From positions 2,289,501 through 2,353,500 of the forward strand of contig NZ_CP150265.1 of NCBI RefSeq assembly GCF_037976325.1: a stretch of DNA of 64,000 bases. The letters are read 5' to 3'. The stretch is from Paenibacillus sp. FSL K6-3182. Its GTDB lineage: Bacteria > Bacillota > Bacilli > Paenibacillales > Paenibacillaceae. Positions 24,711 to 33,693 of this stretch are shown here, in pieces. The number at the start of each line of letters is the position of its first letter. Within the stretch, counting starts at the first letter, position 1. Below the pieces are notes generated by a model that saw only the letters and a list, made by a program, of their open reading frames with translations, was not told the origin of the DNA and did no database searches. A program made the position numbers and the translations under genes.

Positions 24711-25982
24711 GTGACTAGGATAAAAATCCGAAAAGACATGATGATACTGCTCATATGCTGCGCCTTATTAGTTGTTGGAGCCATTGGCATGGAATGGTTA
24801 AAGGCCAATAAGTCGGTGAAGCCAGCCGCGATTGTGACCACGTTCAAGGGCGATCCAAAAACTAGCCGCGCCTTCACTTGGCATAGTACGAATGTACACT
24901 CCGATTCAATTGTTCAGATCATTGAAGGAGCCGTCCCTAGCGATTGGGAAGAGGCTCTTGTAATGACCTTTAAGGGTACGACATCATCGATTGACATAGG
25001 TGAGGATACTTTGCGCGGTGTTCATAAAGCAGAAGCTACCGGCCTTAAGCCGGGAACCACATACACGTACCGAGTAGGCAGCGGAGAAAAAGAGGCATGG
25101 AGCGATGCTGCACAATTTAGGACGGAGGCTGAAGCAAGCGATGCTTTTACTTTCATAAACGTAACGGATTCGCAAGGCGTGACGGAGCAGGATTTTGAGC
25201 TATGGGGAAATACGCTGGATCAGGCGTTTAACGTTTTTCCGGCGTCTGCCTTTATCGTCCATAATGGTGATCTGACAGAAGAGCCCACCGATGAGCAAGC
25301 CTGGATCGAGCTTTTCGCAAAAGCAGGCAAGTGGGTAACACAGGTTCCATTTATGCCAGTTACGGGCAACCATGATGAAGTGGATGGAGATGCCAAGCGA
25401 TTTGTTTCTCATTTCAACTTACCTGCGAGTGGCGCGAAGGGATCGAATGCGGGAACGACATACTCGTTTGATTATGGTTCTGTTCATTTTGTTATTTTAA
25501 ATTCGGAATCGAATATAAAGGAGCAAACCAGCTGGCTGAAAAAAGATTTGGAGAGCACGGATCAGCCATGGAAAATCGTTGCTCTGCATCAAGGGCCTTA
25601 TGGAGGCAATACGAACAAGAAGGTAAAGGATTGGACAACGCTATTTGACGAATTTGAGGTTGATTTGGTGCTGCAGGGTCATAATCATGAGTACTCCAGA
25701 TCCTATCCGCTTCGTGATGGTCAAATCACAGGCGACGGTGATCAAGCGGTCCAAAACCGAGAGGGCACTGTATATGTGGTAACCAATACTGCAGGGCAAA
25801 AATTCAATGAGAAAAAGGAAAATAAGTTTTATCATAAGGTTCATTTTCAGAATGAGAAGCAAATGTTTGCAGGGATTACGGTAAACGGCGACAATCTAAC
25901 TTATCAAGCCTATGACGTGGAAGGTGCAAAGCTGGATGAGTTTGTGCTTCAGCACGGAGCAGCAGATTCAAAAATGAAGTGA
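24711..25982 (+). CDS. Purple-acid-phosphatase-like metallophosphoesterase, membrane-anchored
   Basis: 423 residues. An N-terminal hydrophobic segment (MMILLICCALLVVGAIG) anchors it outside the membrane. Residues about 45-140 form a PAP N-terminal/fibronectin-like domain (AEATGLKPGTTYTYRVG). Metallophosphatase motifs follow: NVTDSQG, VHNGDLTEEP, MPVTGNHDEVDG, VALHQGPYGG, LQGHNHEYSRSYP. Expected to hydrolyse phosphate esters or polyphosphate outside the cell. GTG 24711 lies only one base from AAGGAG; ATG 24738 is an alternative start. It is divergent from the VTC/CotH operon, hinting at shared phosphate metabolism (inference). Confidence 0.88.
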   Translation: MTRIKIRKDMMILLICCALLVVGAIGMEWLKANKSVKPAAIVTTFKGDPKTSRAFTWHSTNVHSDSIVQIIEGAVPSDWEEALVMTFKGTTSSIDIGEDTLRGVHKAEATGLKPGTTYTYRVGSGEKEAWSDAAQFRTEAEASDAFTFINVTDSQGVTEQDFELWGNTLDQAFNVFPASAFIVHNGDLTEEPTDEQAWIELFAKAGKWVTQVPFMPVTGNHDEVDGDAKRFVSHFNLPASGAKGSNAGTTYSFDYGSVHFVILNSESNIKEQTSWLKKDLESTDQPWKIVALHQGPYGGNTNKKVKDWTTLFDEFEVDLVLQGHNHEYSRSYPLRDGQITGDGDQAVQNREGTVYVVTNTAGQKFNEKKENKFYHKVHFQNEKQMFAGITVNGDNLTYQAYDVEGAKLDEFVLQHGAADSKMK

Positions 25983-25988
25983 CATTAC

Positions 25989-26029
25989 AAAAAGCCGATT
26001 TCTTTGCAAGCTAAGAAATTCGGCATTTT
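25989..26029. terminator. Bidirectional terminator
   Basis: AAAAAGCCGATTTCTT opposed to AAGAAATTCGGCATTTTT with one bulged base, between convergent metallophosphatase and VanZ genes. Confidence 0.8.
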
Positions 26030-27034
26030 TCATTTAAATAATGTTTTTAGTTTTTGTTTGATCCCATTTATTATTTTTTGTCCGGTATTTACTTTATGAA
26101 GTGCAATGTCCCACAGCAGGACATCTCGATCGGATGTATGATTAACAATTTTTATAGTAAGCTCCTTTGCTCCATTCAAAGGGATTTGAAAAAACTCGGA
26201 AGGAAGCTCTTCCTGTCCATCGAAACTCCATCCAAACGAATGGATTACGGTTCCGTCTGCGCTAAAAATGAGATCGATATTTCCATTGCCGGCACTTTGA
26301 ATTAAGTCTTTTGATATCGCGAGATTACCTGCTATCATGTGATATTTGCCGTCTAAAAGATAGGTAAACTCATTTGTTCGTGTATTGTTTCGGCTGTACA
26401 TATTTAGTTTCGGCTCAACGTTCTCTTGGGCTGCGGGGAAGCTGGAGAGGCTTTTATCCCAAAGAACAGTTCCAGCCTTTAATGGCAGTTTATCTAAAGC
26501 GATAACCTCGCTGCTTGCTTTATCTAGATAATTATTAATGCCTCCAATACTGCCGATGACACCAATCGCAAGTACAATTGCTGTTATTATAATTTTGCAG
26601 AAGCCTTTAAATGTATCACGCTCATGTCGAACAAACCTTTGTGCGCAGTAGCCTACTGCAGCACCTAACGTATTAATAATAATATCGTTGATATCAAAGG
26701 AGCCTAAACGGGAAAGCATCTGCAGCGTCTCAAGCATGGTAATCGATACAATAAATAGCAGTATAAAACCCAAAAAACGAGAACGAAACAGAAGCGGGAT
26801 CATGATTCCGAAAGGTATAAATGCTGCAAAGTTGCCGAACTCAAAAAGCGAAAATGAAAACTCTCTCTGCATAGGGAGGAATAAATGGATCTTCTCGGGT
26901 ATTAGATTATATCGCAAGCCGCTGTCATGAATAGAAGCAGCTCTGTTGAATCCGACATATAAGAAATAGAAGATTAGTACGGTATATAAAACCAACAGTA
27001 AAATAGTTATTTTTCGCAGCTTTCCTTGATACAT
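26030..27034 (-). CDS. VanZ family membrane protein
   Basis: 334 residues. The VanZ-like domain occupies about 1-155: four to five hydrophobic segments and the family patterns YNLIPEKI, FGNFAAFIPFGIMIPLL and ETLQMLSRLGSFDINDIIINTLGA. The remaining about 180 residues are extracellular and beta-rich with no recognised motif. VanZ proteins are linked to low-level glycopeptide resistance and envelope processes, but this extended form has no assigned role. Monocistronic; divergent from the ROK regulator, with a perfect palindrome in the shared region. Confidence 0.82.
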   Translation of the reverse strand: MYQGKLRKITILLLVLYTVLIFYFLYVGFNRAASIHDSGLRYNLIPEKIHLFLPMQREFSFSLFEFGNFAAFIPFGIMIPLLFRSRFLGFILLFIVSITMLETLQMLSRLGSFDINDIIINTLGAAVGYCAQRFVRHERDTFKGFCKIIITAIVLAIGVIGSIGGINNYLDKASSEVIALDKLPLKAGTVLWDKSLSSFPAAQENVEPKLNMYSRNNTRTNEFTYLLDGKYHMIAGNLAISKDLIQSAGNGNIDLIFSADGTVIHSFGWSFDGQEELPSEFFQIPLNGAKELTIKIVNHTSDRDVLLWDIALHKVNTGQKIINGIKQKLKTLFK

Positions 27035-27089
27035 CGTTACATCCTTTCTTGTCTGAGTGCGGTAATTACCAGAATAATTGCTTTACGTG

Positions 27090-27105
27090 TTATTCTATAG
27101 AATAA
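27090..27105. promoter_or_regulatory. 16-base perfect palindrome, candidate ROK-regulator operator
   Basis: TTATTCTATAGAATAA reads the same on both strands. It lies in the 190-base divergent region between VanZ and the ROK regulator and resembles the TTATTT...AAATAA layout of NagC/Mlc-type sites (established knowledge). That the neighbouring ROK protein binds here is inference. Confidence 0.45.
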
Positions 27106-27224
27106 ACATGAAAACTTTTTTAAGCATCTCTTATTTTTTCCTGAAGATTACTTTTATCCAAGACGATATTCTGATATTATCGGTGTAACTTTTTAAATGT
27201 ATTTAATAAGTATAGCAATCAGAG

Positions 27225-28268
27225 GTGGTGATCATCATAAATGAGCTATTTGCAACTCCAAAAGAATGGAAGAAAGTTATTTTACGCAGCATTCGAGCGG
27301 CTCTTCTGGAGCATGGGAGTGCCACGAAGGTTGAGCTAAGTCAGAAGCTAGGAGTAAGCTTCCCAACCATTAGTAAGTTTCTCACGCAAATGGAAAAGGA
27401 CGGGGAACTCATTTTAGTTGGTCTCGATCATTCAAGTGGCGGGAGAAGAGCAAACAGATACGCATACAATCCCGAGTTCATGCTCGGTTTGGCTATATTT
27501 TTAGAAAAAACAGAAACTAACTATACCATTTTTAATTGTTTAGGCGAAGAGAAAGAACAAGGCAGTACTTCAAGTGTGCTATTGGATGATGCTTTGAGCT
27601 TATCTCATTTACTTGAAAGCATTATTGAAAAGCATCCCAAAATCAGCTCTGTAGCTATAGGTGTGCCGGGTTCAGTCAATAATGGCCGAATTATTTTCAT
27701 CCCAAGCTATGAACAGTTTCATGATTTTGATTTAAAAGGACATTTTGAGGAGCGTTTATCCATACCTGTCGTTGTAGAGAATGATATGAATGCGGCTGTC
27801 CTTGGATACTACGACAACCGAAACAATAAAGACAAGGGTTCCTTGGTCTACTTGTATTTGGGTCAAAATGGTCCTGGTGCCGGCATTATGATTAATGGTG
27901 ATGTCGTGCGAGGCAGTACGTTTTTCTCAGGAGAAATATCCTTCGTTCCTCAGTATGATGACCGAAATTTTGTACAAGCCCTCAATAACGAGGATGGAAC
28001 AGAAACTGCATTGGTTCATGATGAGAAAAAGATTGATGCGATTAGTCGGTTGGTAGCCTCATTTACAGCTACAATAAACCCGCACACGATTATTTTTTCC
28101 AATGATGAAATAAATAAGCAAATAACCGACCAAATAACATTAAGAAGCGCAGCCTATATTCCTAAAGAACATTTGCCGGAGCTTACTGTGAGCGACTGGA
28201 AACAAGATTATTTGTATGGATTACAGAAGCTTGGTTTAGGCCTAATGATTTCAGGAACAAAAAAGTAA
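27225..28268 (+). CDS. ROK-family transcriptional regulator
   Basis: 347 residues. N-terminal winged helix about 15-75 (TKVELSQKLGVSFPTISKFLTQMEKDGEL), then a ROK domain (SVAIGVPGSV, VVENDMNAAVLGYY, GPGAGIMINGDVVRGSTFFSGEI). The ATP-binding DxGxT strand is degenerate (AIFLEKTETNYTIF) and the zinc-binding CxCGxxGC loop is absent, so it is unlikely to be a kinase and senses a sugar or other ligand by a diverged site. GTG start; an in-frame stop at 27213 rules out a longer form. Probably controls the sugar acetyltransferase 68 bases downstream and/or VanZ. Confidence 0.85.
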   Translation: MVIIINELFATPKEWKKVILRSIRAALLEHGSATKVELSQKLGVSFPTISKFLTQMEKDGELILVGLDHSSGGRRANRYAYNPEFMLGLAIFLEKTETNYTIFNCLGEEKEQGSTSSVLLDDALSLSHLLESIIEKHPKISSVAIGVPGSVNNGRIIFIPSYEQFHDFDLKGHFEERLSIPVVVENDMNAAVLGYYDNRNNKDKGSLVYLYLGQNGPGAGIMINGDVVRGSTFFSGEISFVPQYDDRNFVQALNNEDGTETALVHDEKKIDAISRLVASFTATINPHTIIFSNDEINKQITDQITLRSAAYIPKEHLPELTVSDWKQDYLYGLQKLGLGLMISGTKK

Positions 28269-28336
28269 TCGAATGTAGTGACCAGACAAACCGTATTTCT
28301 GCTTACAATTGAAACAACAAACAGGAGTGGTACCGA

Positions 28337-28897
28337 ATGAAGACAGAAAAAGAGAAAATGCTGAATGGTGAGCTTTATAATGCAGCCGATGCTGTGCTGA
28401 TTGCGGATAGAATGAACGCTCGCAGACTAACGAGGTTATTCAATCAAACCTTGGAGACAGAGGATAACAAAAGAACGGAGCTGCTAAAGGAATTGTTCGG
28501 ATCCACAGGCAAAAGTCTATATGTCGAGTCCACTTTCCGTTGTGATTACGGCTACAACATTCATGTTGGAGAAAACTTTTATGCTAATTTTGATAGTGTA
28601 CTATTGGACGTTTGCGAAATTCGAATTGGCAACAATTGTTTTCTTGCACCAGGAGTTCACATCTACACAGCAACTCACCCCTTGAATGCAAAGGAGAGAA
28701 TATCTGGCGTTGAATACGGAAAACCGGTAACGATTGGCCATAATGTATGGATAGGCGGGAGAGCCGTTATAAACCCTGGCGTGAACATCGGCAATAATGT
28801 CGTTGTTGCTTCCGGTGCTGTCGTTACAAAGGATGTGCCAGATAACGTAGTTGTAGGTGGAAATCCCGCCAAGATTATAAAGCAGATTGAAGAGTAA
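28337..28897 (+). CDS. maa: Maltose O-acetyltransferase-like sugar acetyltransferase
   Basis: 186 residues, typical for Maa/LacA/NodL. N-terminal Mac domain ([33 protein letters not shown]), then left-handed beta-helix hexapeptide repeats ([22 protein letters not shown] with the catalytic His; [38 protein letters not shown]). Transfers acetyl from acetyl-CoA to a sugar 6-OH. GGAGTGG site before ATG 28337. Likely co-transcribed with the ROK regulator. Confidence 0.92.
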   Translation: MKTEKEKMLNGELYNAADAVLIADRMNARRLTRLFNQTLETEDNKRTELLKELFGSTGKSLYVESTFRCDYGYNIHVGENFYANFDSVLLDVCEIRIGNNCFLAPGVHIYTATHPLNAKERISGVEYGKPVTIGHNVWIGGRAVINPGVNIGNNVVVASGAVVTKDVPDNVVVGGNPAKIIKQIEE

Positions 28898-28948
28898 TGG
28901 AACGTAATTGAAATTTTTTATTAAACAAAATTGGGGGCTTATGCTTGT

Positions 28949-29722
28949 TTAAGGTGCCGAGCTTGAGAAAATAATATCGTCGACCATCCATGTATTTTGA
29001 ATTTGTTTAAGGATGATTCTTCGCTCGACAATCATACCTCCAGCATTTAAGGGGGATTCATATTGATTAATATATCCTTCCTTTCCTTCGGAATGACTGT
29101 ATGCTGTACCTGTGAATGGAACGTTGAACTCTAGCCCATTTTGTTTGATGATTTTATTAATGAATGTGCCAGTAAAATTGGATTTAAAATGGGCTCTAAT
29201 TTGTGAATAGGAAGATAGCTTAGTCGCTTCGTTCGCTTTTTGGATCAGCGTATTGATATGTCCTTGCGGGATCGTAGACAAGTTAAAAGTAGACTCTGTA
29301 GTAATTCTAACTTGTTTGTCGCCTAAAGAAACGTCGGCTACTCTACTTTCAGCATCCCAAGAAATGGTACCGCCTAAGGTTTGTGAGATAAAGCGAATGG
29401 GGATGTATGTAACCCCTTTGGTTATTTGAGCAGGAACATCAATCGTGATTTCAGTACCATTCTGCATCACTTTATTTGAATTCATTTTGAGCATAACTTC
29501 GGTTTTTCCGTTAAGAATGGTTACCGTTTTGGACTGTTGGTTCCAATTAACCTCAGCCCCTAACCCTGCAGCAACATAGCGTACTGGAACTAAAGTGCGT
29601 CCCTGAACCACTTTTCCTTCTATTACGAATGGCTGATTTGCTGCTTCAGCATGAATGTGATTAACTGAAAATATGCTGGCAGACAACATAAGAGATAATA
29701 ATGCAATAGTAGTTTTTTTCAT
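28949..29722 (-). CDS. Secreted stalk-domain (copper amine oxidase N-terminal) protein
   Basis: 257 residues from ATG 29722, which has GGAGG 8 bases upstream; an in-frame upstream ATG (29797) would place residues before the signal peptide. Signal peptide MKKTTIALLSLMLSASIFSVNHIHAEA. Two stalk-domain repeats: VVQGRTLVPVRYVAAGLGAEVNWNQ and KGVTYIPIRFISQTLGGTISWD, each ending in a short strand (TVTILNG, VADVSLGDK). The C-terminal about 110 residues form a separate domain of unknown function. The family is abundant in Paenibacillus cell-surface proteins. Monocistronic. Confidence 0.85.
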   Translation of the reverse strand: MKKTTIALLSLMLSASIFSVNHIHAEAANQPFVIEGKVVQGRTLVPVRYVAAGLGAEVNWNQQSKTVTILNGKTEVMLKMNSNKVMQNGTEITIDVPAQITKGVTYIPIRFISQTLGGTISWDAESRVADVSLGDKQVRITTESTFNLSTIPQGHINTLIQKANEATKLSSYSQIRAHFKSNFTGTFINKIIKQNGLEFNVPFTGTAYSHSEGKEGYINQYESPLNAGGMIVERRIILKQIQNTWMVDDIIFSSSAP

Positions 29723-29898
29723 CTGAAAGCCCTCCATATCATGTATATCGTAATAGACGTCTCCACAAAGGATTAGTTGCTTAGATAACCTAAGCAATTT
29801 AATCCTTTTTTCATTTTTATTTTGTCAGGATGGGTGTAAACTGAAAGGAAAGATTGCTATACAGATATGAAAGTGTGGATAGGAGGCTGGACAGCTTT

Positions 29899-31089
29899 AT
29901 GCAGGTGAAAATCGATAAGGATCGGTTCGTTCGCAATGAGCGCGAAGCGGAAATCGTGGCGACAGCGGATCAGCTGGCAAGCAAGTTTGCAGGAAGATCA
30001 GCTAAGCATGATAGGGAAGGCTCTTTTCCACATGACAACTTTGCCGATATGCGGGAGTGCGGGTATTTGAAGCTTACTGTGCCGAAGCAATATGGCGGGG
30101 ATGAGGCGTCATTGTATGAATTTGTACTAGCACAGGATCATTTGGCCCGCGGTGACGGTTCAACGGCGCTCGCCGCGGGCTGGCATCTGGGACAGGTGAT
30201 GCAAATGCGGATAAGCCGTCCATGGCCCGAAGCTTTATACGCCAGCTTTTGCAAAGAGGTTGTAAGCAAAGGCGCCACAATAAATCATTATGCAAGCGAG
30301 CGAGCAACTGGAAGCCCGAGCAGAGGCGGCAAGCCGGAAACTACAGCGATAAGAACGGCTGGAGGTTTCCTTATTAACGGGCGCAAGACCTATAGCACGC
30401 TTAGTCCTGATGTGTCTTATTTCACCATATCTGCATGGATGGAAGAAGAAAATCGTGCAAGCGAGTTTTTAATTCCAATGGGTGCAGGCATAAGTATTGA
30501 GGAAACATGGGATACACTTGGCATGCGGGCAACTGGAAGCCATGACCTCCTGTTGAATCAAGTATTCGTGCCAGACAGCGGTACGCTTGAAGGCGCAGAA
30601 ATTAATCGTAAAGGCGGGACGGCCTTCGATGGCGGAACGCTGCTTCATATTCCTGCCTGTTATATCGGCATTGCACATGCGGCACGTGATTTTGCAATTC
30701 ACTTTGCCCAAAACTATCGGCCTAACAGTTTGCCAGGCCCAATATCCGAACTGCCAACGATCCAGCGGCAAATTGGCGAAATGGAAGCGGAGCTAATAAC
30801 GGCTCGCACCTTACTCTACAGCATCGCCGATCGCTGGGACCGGGAGCCGGAGGGACGGAGCGGATTAAAGCCCGAGCTGGGCCTCGCTAAATATGTGGCG
30901 ACCAATTCAGCCGTTCGCATCGTTGATCTTGCCATGAGAATAGTGGGTGGAACCAGCTTGTCTCGCACGCTTCCGCTGGAGCGGATGTACCGGGATGTTC
31001 GCGCAGGCTTGCATAATCCGCCGATGGATGATATTACTTTAAACGGATTAGCTCAGCGGGCATTAGCAGAGATGCAGTCTGCGGAATAA
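29899..31089 (+). CDS. Acyl-CoA dehydrogenase family flavoprotein
   Basis: 396 residues from ATG 29899, behind AGGAGG at 29880; a TTG at 29854 is possible but adds an unusual leader. N-terminal helical domain (LKLTVPKQYGGDEASLYEFVLAQDHLARGDGSTALA), middle domain (WDTLGMRATGSHDLLLNQVFVP, the family WxxxGMRxTGS motif) and C-terminal helical domain ending GGTSLSRTLPLERMYRDVRAGLHNPP. This ending resembles the subfamily of DszC/monooxygenase-like and hydroxylase-like acyl-CoA dehydrogenases, so the substrate need not be a fatty acyl-CoA. Monocistronic with a strong terminator. Confidence 0.87.
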   Translation: MQVKIDKDRFVRNEREAEIVATADQLASKFAGRSAKHDREGSFPHDNFADMRECGYLKLTVPKQYGGDEASLYEFVLAQDHLARGDGSTALAAGWHLGQVMQMRISRPWPEALYASFCKEVVSKGATINHYASERATGSPSRGGKPETTAIRTAGGFLINGRKTYSTLSPDVSYFTISAWMEEENRASEFLIPMGAGISIEETWDTLGMRATGSHDLLLNQVFVPDSGTLEGAEINRKGGTAFDGGTLLHIPACYIGIAHAARDFAIHFAQNYRPNSLPGPISELPTIQRQIGEMEAELITARTLLYSIADRWDREPEGRSGLKPELGLAKYVATNSAVRIVDLAMRIVGGTSLSRTLPLERMYRDVRAGLHNPPMDDITLNGLAQRALAEMQSAE

Positions 31090-31104
31090 ATAATAAATCA
31101 TGAA

Positions 31105-31163
31105 GAAGAGGCAGTCTCAAAAGTAGAAAATCTACTTTTGAGACTGCCTCTTCCTGTTTTTTC
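31105..31163. terminator. Strong bidirectional terminator
   Basis: Perfect 22-base arms (GAAGAGGCAGTCTCAAAAG... and complement) around a 5-base loop, followed by GTTTTTTC, between the convergent acyl-CoA dehydrogenase and the histidine kinase gene. The arms resemble those of the terminator at 60683. Confidence 0.9.
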
Positions 31164-31167
31164 TAAG

Positions 31168-32709
31168 TTAATCTTGCATATCAATCGGCTGGAGCGGGGT
31201 GGTTGGGAGCAAAATGCGGAAGGTTGTTCCTGCTCCGGGCAAGCTGTCTACTGTAATTGTACCTCTATGAGCATCTACAATCGATTTCGTAATGGCAAGC
31301 CCGAGACCTGCGCCGCCCTTCTTACGCGTTCTGGATGATTCGTTTCGATAAAAGCGCTCAAACAAATGCGGCAGATGCACGGCCTCAATCCCTGTTCCAT
31401 TGTCGGCAACGCGTATTTCAGCTTGATTATTGTACGAAGCGAGCGTGATGCTGATCACGCCTGTCTCCGAATCGGTATGCTGCACCGCGTTGAAAAATAA
31501 ATTGAGCACCACCTGTTTCAGCTTATCCGCATGGAACTGACCGCTCACATGAGGAGTGAGAAGCAGCTCTACTATGCGATTGCCAGCAATCAATTGTAAT
31601 TGAGGTTCCATCTCGAGCAGAAGCGCATCCAGCTTTGTTTCGGCCAGCTGCAGCTGCGGGTCTTGATCAAGCTTCGCCAGCACGAGTAAATCCTCGACCA
31701 GCTTGTTGATACGATTGGATTCAAGAAACATGCTGTTAAGCGCGCGCGCGAGTTGATCCGGATTCGAGGCCGCTCCGCGCAGCAGCACTTCTAGAAATCC
31801 GTGAATCGAAGTAAGCGGTGTACGCAGCTCATGGGAGGCGTCCGCTACGAAACGCCGCATTTTTTCAGTTGTTTTCCGTTCCGCCTCGAAGGAATGATCG
31901 AGTCGCTCAAGCATCCCATTAAACGCATCGGATAAACGATCGATTTCCTCTTGTCCTTGGCTGGCGGGAATTCGTTTCGTTAAGCTGCCTGCATCGGTTT
32001 GCTGCGCTGCCACAACGACGCGAGATAAAGGGCGAAGCGTACGCCGAAGCAGCGGCAAATAAAGCGCGAGCCCTGCTGCAAGTGCAAGGACAGATAAGCC
32101 AGCGAATATGGCAAGCTGTGTCATGAGCAGCTGCTTGAGTGAATCAGTTTCGGTGCTTACTTGAATGAGGCCTTCGGCTCTGCCTGGCGGTCCAGCCATA
32201 CGATAGACGACTAGCTGCTCGATGCCTTCAGCATTGTTCAGGATTTTATAGCCGATTTGCTTATGCGCTTTAAGCTGAATTCTAATCTGCTCATATTCGT
32301 CCGTTGATAGAAGCGGGGCGTTAAGGTTATTATCCTTCGATACGTCGGCCGTGACACCGTTTGGATCAATAAGGACGATAGACAAGCCCGGTTGATAGAA
32401 CATGGGCGAGTCGCGTCGATCTCGCTGCGGCCGTTCAGCCGAATTAGCAGGATCACCCTGATTGCTCGTTTCAGGGCGATTATTCGTATCTTTCCCATCC
32501 ATAAACCAATCCATGGGCATCGACATGATTTGAGCATTTAAGGCATCGGCTTTATTTTGAAAAATAAAGTCCTTCATAATGAAGTATTGAAGCACGCCAA
32601 TTAACAGAAACAAAGCCGCTAGTATAAGCAGCGACCGATATAATAACTGATATTTTAGTGAACGTGGAGCAAAGAAACGAGTGATGTCGGACCTTTTAAT
32701 AAGCGTCAT
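31168..32709 (-). CDS. Sensor histidine kinase (OmpR-type partner)
   Basis: 513 residues from ATG 32709, which overlaps the response-regulator stop by four bases (ATGA). Longer in-frame extension into the regulator gene is rejected. TM1 about 23-45 (SLLILAALFLLIGVLQYF), extracellular sensor about 46-190, TM2 about 195-215 (LAIFAGLSVLALAAGLALYLPLL), HAMP, HisKA with ADASHELRTPLTSIHGFLEVL, and HATPase with NLFFNAVQHT, RVADNGTGI and GGAGLGLAITKSIV. Autophosphorylates the His and passes phosphate to the adjacent regulator. The signal is unknown. Confidence 0.93.
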   Translation of the reverse strand: MTLIKRSDITRFFAPRSLKYQLLYRSLLILAALFLLIGVLQYFIMKDFIFQNKADALNAQIMSMPMDWFMDGKDTNNRPETSNQGDPANSAERPQRDRRDSPMFYQPGLSIVLIDPNGVTADVSKDNNLNAPLLSTDEYEQIRIQLKAHKQIGYKILNNAEGIEQLVVYRMAGPPGRAEGLIQVSTETDSLKQLLMTQLAIFAGLSVLALAAGLALYLPLLRRTLRPLSRVVVAAQQTDAGSLTKRIPASQGQEEIDRLSDAFNGMLERLDHSFEAERKTTEKMRRFVADASHELRTPLTSIHGFLEVLLRGAASNPDQLARALNSMFLESNRINKLVEDLLVLAKLDQDPQLQLAETKLDALLLEMEPQLQLIAGNRIVELLLTPHVSGQFHADKLKQVVLNLFFNAVQHTDSETGVISITLASYNNQAEIRVADNGTGIEAVHLPHLFERFYRNESSRTRKKGGAGLGLAITKSIVDAHRGTITVDSLPGAGTTFRILLPTTPLQPIDMQD

Positions 32710-33392
32710 GGCAGATCCATCCGATAGCCGGCCCCGCGGAGTGTTCGAATGAGGCGATGCTCCTTGTCGTCCAATTTGTCGCGAAGCGAGCGGATATACA
32801 CCTCGACAATATTTTCTTCTCCACCGAATTGATATCCCCATACCTTATCTAAAATGAGCGATTTACTAAGCACGACACCATGATTTAGAATGATAAACCT
32901 TAGCAGCTCATATTCGGTAGGAGACAGTTCAAGAACCTGTTCCATATAAATGAGTTCTTTGCGGCGGTCATCGAGCCGGAACGGTCCATACACAGCTTCA
33001 CCAAGCAAATTAGGAAACTGATTCCGCAGTCTTGCACCTATGCGGGCAAGCAGCTCGCTGAAGCTGAAGGGCTTCACCAAATAGTCGTCAGCTCCAAGGG
33101 TTAAGCCTTTGACACGATCCTCAATCTCATCTTTTGCTGTCAGCATAATAATAGCGATATTTTCGCCGGTAGCCCTTAATGCCTCGCATACTTCAAATCC
33201 GTTCAGCCCGGGCATCATCACATCGAGGATGACGACATGGGGCTGAAAGGTACTCGCTTCCTGCAAAGCGGATTCCCCGTCATAGGCGAATCGAATATCA
33301 AATCCTTCGTTGATGAGCCCAAGCTCCAGAAATTGCACGATATTTGGTTCATCATCCACAAGCAATATTTTAATCCCTTTGAAGGACACCAT
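32706..33392 (-). CDS. OmpR/PhoB-family response regulator
   Basis: 228 residues. Receiver domain 1-125: acidic pair VDDEP, phospho-acceptor Asp in VVILDVMMPG (about 57), Thr in MLTAKD, Lys in LVKPF. Winged-helix C-terminus (LELSPTEYELLRFIILNHGVVLSKSLILDKVWG ... VEVYIRSLRDKLD ... LIRTLRGAGYRM). Translationally coupled to the downstream kinase. No target is evident from the neighbourhood. Confidence 0.94.
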   Translation of the reverse strand: MVSFKGIKILLVDDEPNIVQFLELGLINEGFDIRFAYDGESALQEASTFQPHVVILDVMMPGLNGFEVCEALRATGENIAIIMLTAKDEIEDRVKGLTLGADDYLVKPFSFSELLARIGARLRNQFPNLLGEAVYGPFRLDDRRKELIYMEQVLELSPTEYELLRFIILNHGVVLSKSLILDKVWGYQFGGEENIVEVYIRSLRDKLDDKEHRLIRTLRGAGYRMDLP

Positions 33393-33693
33393 TTCAAATT
33401 CCCCTTTCGCAGCTTACCCCTCTATTATCTGTCTTTTTAGAAAAAGATGCATCTGTTTACTCGTTCTTTCAGCAAACTTTCAGCCACATACGAAACCGAT
33501 TGATGGGTTTAGTTTACAGGTTCTATTTTGCAAAAAATGAGGTAACCTTTATATTTATAAAGCATCTTATTCCTAGTGCGTTACTTAAACTGACGTAAAC
33601 TTGTTTTTTTGTATTGACTAGAGAGGAAACGTTTGTTAATTTATTGATTAATAGAAACTAATTATTGAATAATGATAATAAGGAGAATCGGAT
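33393..33693. promoter_or_regulatory. Promoter region of the ergothioneine-type catabolic operon
   Basis: This 301-base divergent gap contains a promoter-like pair for the + strand operon: TTGACT (33614-33619), 17-base spacer, TAATTT (33637-33642), followed by two AT-rich related elements (33641-33650 and 33661-33680) and AAGGAG before ATG 33694. The part next to the response regulator (33393-33600) shows no clear structure. Confidence 0.55.
33661..33680 (+). promoter_or_regulatory. Leader element, copy A (candidate IclR-type operator)
   Basis: ATTATTGAATAATGATAATA matches the element at 42007-42026 in 17 of 20 positions. Its first 13 bases are a perfect palindrome around a central G. It sits between the -10 and the ribosome site, where a bound repressor would block transcription. 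A partial extra copy, TTATTGATTA, lies at 33641-33650. Confidence 0.55.

Noticed and set aside
32710..32841. N-terminal extension of the histidine kinase frame
   Set aside because: It overlaps the response-regulator gene by 135 bases; ATG 32709 gives the usual 4-base overlap.
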